Shown piece after piece: positions 54,641 through 58,389 of a stretch of 58,389 bases of DNA. The stretch's first letter is position 1, and every line of letters begins with the position of its first letter. The stretch spans positions 1 through 58,389 of the forward strand of contig JAUHXF010000004.1 in the NCBI GenBank assembly GCA_030427125.1, in the 5' to 3' direction. This stretch comes from a bacterium. Its GTDB lineage: Bacteria; Patescibacteriota; Saccharimonadia; Saccharimonadales; SZUA-47. The notes under the pieces are model-generated. The model did not search any database and was not told the DNA's origin. It saw only the letters and a program-made list of their open reading frames with translations. Both the position numbers and the translations under genes were made by a program.

Positions 54641-55354
54641 ATGTTGAAGCTAATCCTTGCTACTGCTGCAATTGTCGGTTCTGTTTTTGCACTATTCCTG
54701 CTTACAGCCCCGGAATCAACGCAGGACACTCGTTTTGAAGCATCGGATACTGTTCCGCTTGATGAGACGGATAAAATCGAAGAAAATGCAGATTTTGACA
54801 ATAGACCTGCTTTAATAATTGGCAGTAAAAATGCTCCAGTCACATTAGTTGAATACGGCGACTTTAAATGTCCAGCCTGTAACCAATTTCATCACAGCGT
54901 CGGTGTACAGCTTCGTGATGAGTATGTCGAATCCGGAGATGTAAAGATTGAGTTTCGAAATTATCCATTCTTGGGGCCAGATTCTGGCTTGGCAGCTAGG
55001 GGATCATATTGTGCAAATGACCAGGGTGTTTTTCAGGCGTACCACGACAAAGTGTATGAGTATGTTTGGGAAAAATTCTACTCAAAAGGCAATCTCGGAG
55101 CGGAATTCGAGGATATTCTCACAACGGGAACATTGCAAGAAATTATGAAGGACGATATTTCAGACACAGCCACCTTTGCTTCATGTCTTGCTTCAAAAGA
55201 TTATAATCGTTTCATCGATGCTGATCTGCTACTAGGTGCTGATGATGGCATTACTGGGACGCCCGGGTTTGTTCTAGCTGGCCAGACAATCACTGGACCA
55301 TCGAACTACAATACATTTAAGACGTTGATCGAGCTAGAGTTACGGAAGCTGTAA
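54641..55354 (+). CDS. DsbA-like thiol:disulfide oxidoreductase, membrane-anchored
   Basis: This 237-aa protein has an N-terminal signal/anchor (about 4-22) and a thioredoxin-fold DsbA domain with active site CPAC (Cys77, Cys80) in GDFKCPACNQFH and a cis-proline region GTPGFV. It makes disulfides in exported proteins such as the cysteine-bearing surface proteins in this window. It is followed by a membrane protein with a CxxC, its likely redox partner, 7 nt later. Confidence 0.92.
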   Translation: MLKLILATAAIVGSVFALFLLTAPESTQDTRFEASDTVPLDETDKIEENADFDNRPALIIGSKNAPVTLVEYGDFKCPACNQFHHSVGVQLRDEYVESGDVKIEFRNYPFLGPDSGLAARGSYCANDQGVFQAYHDKVYEYVWEKFYSKGNLGAEFEDILTTGTLQEIMKDDISDTATFASCLASKDYNRFIDADLLLGADDGITGTPGFVLAGQTITGPSNYNTFKTLIELELRKL

Positions 55355-55361
55355 ATAGTAT

Positions 55362-55931
55362 ATGAAAAACAAGATAGAGCTTTTTCTTATCAAGTCGCGG
55401 GTATCTGCTACTGGTATTGGTCGAGTGCTCATAAAACCTCACTATTTTCTCGGGACTATCATCTTTATTTTTCTAGCGGCAAACACGATTATCTGGTCGC
55501 TTAACTTCGAGCTAGCACGATTCATTATTACAGAACCTGCATTAACAGTCGCAGATAAGCTCAACTTTTTTAGTAGTTCGCTGCGAGACATCTTTACCAC
55601 CTATGAAAGCAATCAGGCTTTAGGAATAGCGTTATTCTCTGTATTGTTCGGGATTAATATCTCGGTTTTGATCTATGTCTTAAAAAATATTGGATTAAAG
55701 AAGATTGCAAAACAGTCTGGCGCTAGCGGTGCAGGTTTGATTGTAGCTATACTCGCCGGTGGTTGTGTTGCGTGTGGGACCTCCCTGCTCGCTCCGATTC
55801 TTGTTACGCTTGGTGCAACGAGTAGTATATTCCTGCGCGATGTTTCGTTGTGGCTGCTTTGGGTTAGCAGTGCGCTAATACTTCTATCGTTATTTCAGCT
55901 TGGTCAACTAGCCAGAACCGTACAAGCCTAA
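55362..55931 (+). CDS. Membrane protein with intramembrane CxxC, possible Dsb partner
   Basis: This 189-aa protein has four membrane helices. LAGGCVACGTSLLAPI places Cys135-Val-Ala-Cys138 at the end of the third helix, the kind of redox-active pair expected in a quinone- or thiol-linked partner. It resembles neither DsbB nor VKOR in motif order. Its position directly after the DsbA-like gene (7-nt gap) suggests it reoxidises or reduces that protein, but this is inference. A metal-binding role is an alternative. Confidence 0.6.
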   Translation: MKNKIELFLIKSRVSATGIGRVLIKPHYFLGTIIFIFLAANTIIWSLNFELARFIITEPALTVADKLNFFSSSLRDIFTTYESNQALGIALFSVLFGINISVLIYVLKNIGLKKIAKQSGASGAGLIVAILAGGCVACGTSLLAPILVTLGATSSIFLRDVSLWLLWVSSALILLSLFQLGQLARTVQA

Positions 55932-55969
55932 GAACGGCTACAGTAGTTCATAATTGTCATATTTAGCTT

Positions 55970-55998
55970 TTGATTGCCTTGCATATCTCGTGTACACT
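55970..55998 (+). promoter_or_regulatory. Promoter of the surface-protein unit
   Basis: -35 TTGATT (55970-55975), 17-nt spacer, -10 TACACT (55993-55998). It precedes the short leader ORF and the surface protein. Confidence 0.6.
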
Positions 55999-56031
55999 AA
56001 GATTAAAGAGATTTATCGAAAGGACGTTGCT

Positions 56032-56082
56032 ATGCGAGAAGCAGCTATAAACTATAAAGATACGGGAGTGTATTGTGTATAA
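56032..56082 (+). CDS. 16-codon leader ORF overlapping the surface-protein start
   Basis: ATG at 56032, 8 nt after AAAGGA, encodes MREAAINYKDTGVYCV and stops at 56080-56082, overlapping the next gene's GTG start (56075) by 8 nt. It could couple translation or act as a regulatory upstream peptide. It may also be incidental, since it is too short to test by codon use. Confidence 0.45.
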   Translation: MREAAINYKDTGVYCV

Positions 56083-58389
56083 ATTAGGCGTGAAAAAAAC
56101 ACGGTGGGATTTTAGTAAATTTAATTCTTTAGCTACTGCAGTACTATTTACTGCATCAATATTTGTTTCTGCGAGCATGGTGTTTATTAATAACACGACT
56201 GCCGCCACCGCTTCTGAGGTAGTCTACGACGCCCTACCGTCAGTAACCCCATATAATAATTACCCAAGTTACGGAATGCAGGCGCACAGTATCGAAGAGT
56301 ACGGAGATCATATCGTACTCGGTGGTAGTAATCGAGTTCTCGAAACTGTCACTTTGACGATGACAAACTGGGCGAAATTTTCGAGTCATTCTTCAGATTC
56401 ACGGTACAACTCAGATGCATCTAACTGGACTCATCCCATTACAATCAATGTATATAGCGACTCACTTAACACTGACGGTGAACCCGACACACTACTTGCC
56501 ACAACTACGGAGACAGTAACTATTCCATGGCGACCCGCAGGAGATCCTAGCTGTGGAAGTACGAGCAACGGCGATGGGTGGAAAGACGGTGGAGTTTGTT
56601 ACGACTTCAGTGGTATCGCGTTTAACGCAGAGTTTGACTTCACGGGTAACGAAGCACTATTAACGGATGAGATCATCGTTACTGTTGAGTACAACACACA
56701 GTCACGAGGAGATGCACCGTTGGGTGTCGCTGGCCCTTATAATTCATTAAATTTCACCTTCCCTCCTAGCCAACCAGTGAGTGTTGGTTCGGATGCAGAC
56801 ACTTCAACATCTTTCGCTCGTTCTTCATGGAATACTGGATATTCCAGCTTGACGGAGTTCACCACGATAGCTACCTATGGAAGAACAGCGTTTCAAGTAA
56901 CGGCAACTGGCCAAACAGAAACCGAGGTAGATGTATTTGGAAATAACGCACCTGCTTATGACGCACCGGGATGGTTATTCAACCGTGACACGTCGACAGC
57001 CTCGCCTTTTGAGTTCAATACAGATCAGGCAACGCTTGGTAATGGCGCGCTGTACGTAGAGCCAATTGGTTCAAACCCAAGCGACAAGTTTATTGGTGAG
57101 TTGTTTGTTCAGCAGGAGATTGATGACATCTTTTCAGTCAGCTATGACTATCGACTCGGTGACTCAGTAAGTGCTGGTAAGGCAAATGAGTTCTATGCAA
57201 ATGCGTATGTGAACTTTGATGACAGCAACGATTATGGGCATTGTGTGTACAACATTGTGCCATCAGACGGTTCTGCGGGATGGCATACGGCTACGTTCGA
57301 TCCGAATATGAGCTATTCAGTGCGACAACGCGGAAGCGCTCCAAGCACATGTCCAGCGACTCCATCTGATCTACCGGATACAGCGGTACTTAGGATGCTT
57401 GCAATAAATCTCGGCGATACGTCAACAAGCGACGTTGGTGTGGATGGCTACTTTGATAATGTAGTTGTTAGTACAGTTGATGAGCTGTTAACTTACGACT
57501 TCGAACCAGACACAGAAGCTCCACAAGTAGTGTTTACTAGTCCGGTAAATAATAGTACCGTGAACATAACAAGCGTTAAGGGCAGTATTACTGATAATGC
57601 TAACGTCACGCAATACAGTTTCAACATATCTGGTCCGTATGGTTGGAGTACAAGTAAGTGGTACCCAAATACAGCTTCTGTGATGTTCGACCTTAATCTT
57701 TGTGACGAAGATAGATTAAGTAATTGTGATGAAAGCACGCTACCTGAGGGAGAATACAAGGTTCGCGTTGCTGCTTATGACGGAAATGGTAATAGAGATA
57801 TTTCTACCAATGTTACATTTGTTTACGACAACACCGCCCCAACCATCACGGTTAAAGACAACTTTGCTGGTGATGACTCAGCTGATCTCTTCAGTGAAGT
57901 AAGTTTCAAGCTGTTTGATGAATACAAAGTAGATAAATACACCATCAACGGTATAGAAAAAGACGTTTCAGACAACAAATGGAGCGATGCTAACTTCCAA
58001 AACATCAAGAATCACCTTGTCGAAGGCACGAACACATTCGTTCTCTACGACGTAGCCGGTAACTCAACAACCTATGAGTTTACGTATGATTCAGTCGCCC
58101 CGAATATCAGTTGGCAGAAGCAGCCACTGTCCCACTACCCTACTGGTGCCGGATTCCACGTACGTCCAATCACATCAGAAGTAGGCACAGTGAAGTCTGT
58201 GTACATTGATTCTGTAGACCCAGCCAATCTCTGCTATGAAAAAGACAGTGACCATAAAAACATGGACACGAAGAATACGCACTGTCAGTCTCTATGGGAT
58301 GGTTTATCTGAGGGTACTCACACATTTGTAGCAGTTTTCACTGACTATGCCGGAAACAGTACGACGAGTGAAAGTAACGAGTTCATTAA
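56075..58389 (+). CDS. Large secreted surface protein with Ig-like domains (partial)
   Basis: The GTG start has GGGAG 6 nt upstream, and the frame stays open to the window end (at least 771 residues). The N-terminal hydrophobic segment (about 23-46, ending TTAATASEV) is a signal peptide. Then come beta-sandwich regions and from about residue 485 several Ig-like repeats (TEAPQVVFTSPVNNSTVNITSVKGSITDNA; APTITVKDNFAGDDSADLFSEV; APNISWQKQP). Thr/Ser/Asn-rich with scattered cysteines. Probably an adhesin or surface layer protein. The C-terminal anchor is outside the window. Confidence 0.85.
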   Translation, partial: MYKLGVKKTRWDFSKFNSLATAVLFTASIFVSASMVFINNTTAATASEVVYDALPSVTPYNNYPSYGMQAHSIEEYGDHIVLGGSNRVLETVTLTMTNWAKFSSHSSDSRYNSDASNWTHPITINVYSDSLNTDGEPDTLLATTTETVTIPWRPAGDPSCGSTSNGDGWKDGGVCYDFSGIAFNAEFDFTGNEALLTDEIIVTVEYNTQSRGDAPLGVAGPYNSLNFTFPPSQPVSVGSDADTSTSFARSSWNTGYSSLTEFTTIATYGRTAFQVTATGQTETEVDVFGNNAPAYDAPGWLFNRDTSTASPFEFNTDQATLGNGALYVEPIGSNPSDKFIGELFVQQEIDDIFSVSYDYRLGDSVSAGKANEFYANAYVNFDDSNDYGHCVYNIVPSDGSAGWHTATFDPNMSYSVRQRGSAPSTCPATPSDLPDTAVLRMLAINLGDTSTSDVGVDGYFDNVVVSTVDELLTYDFEPDTEAPQVVFTSPVNNSTVNITSVKGSITDNANVTQYSFNISGPYGWSTSKWYPNTASVMFDLNLCDEDRLSNCDESTLPEGEYKVRVAAYDGNGNRDISTNVTFVYDNTAPTITVKDNFAGDDSADLFSEVSFKLFDEYKVDKYTINGIEKDVSDNKWSDANFQNIKNHLVEGTNTFVLYDVAGNSTTYEFTYDSVAPNISWQKQPLSHYPTGAGFHVRPITSEVGTVKSVYIDSVDPANLCYEKDSDHKNMDTKNTHCQSLWDGLSEGTHTFVAVFTDYAGNSTTSESNEFI

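Overview
Organism. The window looks like part of a small, host-dependent Patescibacteria/CPR chromosome, most likely Saccharibacteria (TM7). This is inferred from gene content: a complete F1 ATP synthase set and surface and cell-wall hydrolases sit beside very few biosynthetic genes. The code appears to be the standard bacterial one, because UGA ends several intact genes. Many genes carry a -10 box exactly 6-8 nt before their ATG and lack a Shine-Dalgarno, so leaderless mRNAs seem common.

Layout. 1-5.3 kb: ATP synthase genes atpH(end)-A-G-D-C, with an unknown small gene inserted and translationally coupled at each of the A/G, G/D and D/C junctions. 5.3-14.6 kb: carbonic-anhydrase-like protein, Kef/Nha-type antiporter, aquaporin, FecR-like surface protein, aspartokinase, LysM-CHAP hydrolase with two CRP/FNR-like palindromes upstream, D-Ala-D-Ala carboxypeptidase and an SDR. 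14.6-20.8 kb: an amino-acid permease broken by an in-frame UGA at an expected glycine, a Fur-family/rhodanese redox locus with a perfect 7-1-7 operator, a response regulator, an ATP-grasp protein and an AbrB-type protein. 20.8-24.9 kb: an AT-rich element bounded by related inverted ends, holding an HsdR-N-like nuclease and a 900-aa SF1 helicase (putative defence module). 24.9-33.9 kb: tRNA-Tyr, prephenate dehydrogenase and an operon of GNAT-like acyltransferase, OSBS/NSAR-type enolase, VanX-like dipeptidase, a synthetase-like protein and TyrRS, then a YchF-like GTPase and a truncated sulfotransferase-like ORF. This island lies between two identical 24-bp repeats. 34-48 kb: Vps62-like protein, RarA, a UvrD/AddA-like helicase-nuclease, MsrA, QueA, a phosphoribosyltransferase, an RNB-like protein and an ABC exporter. 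48.3-58.4 kb: tRNA-Gln beside a partial tRNA copy, a second FecR-like protein, DEAD-box helicase, AAA+ ATPase, DsbA-like oxidoreductase with a CxxC membrane partner, and the start of a large secreted Ig-like protein preceded by a 16-codon leader ORF.

How it fits together. Energy and ion homeostasis (F1Fo, antiporter, aquaporin), envelope remodelling (CHAP, carboxypeptidase, FecR-like and Ig-like proteins, Dsb pair), redox stress (Fur, rhodaneses, MsrA) and DNA repair are what a cell-surface-attached organism would keep. The 14.5-37 kb part differs: five copies of a twin 12-bp palindrome partition it into gene modules, two of which (nuclease-helicase, amino-acid/tRNA island) look horizontally acquired. 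All functions are read from sequence patterns only; no database search was possible.
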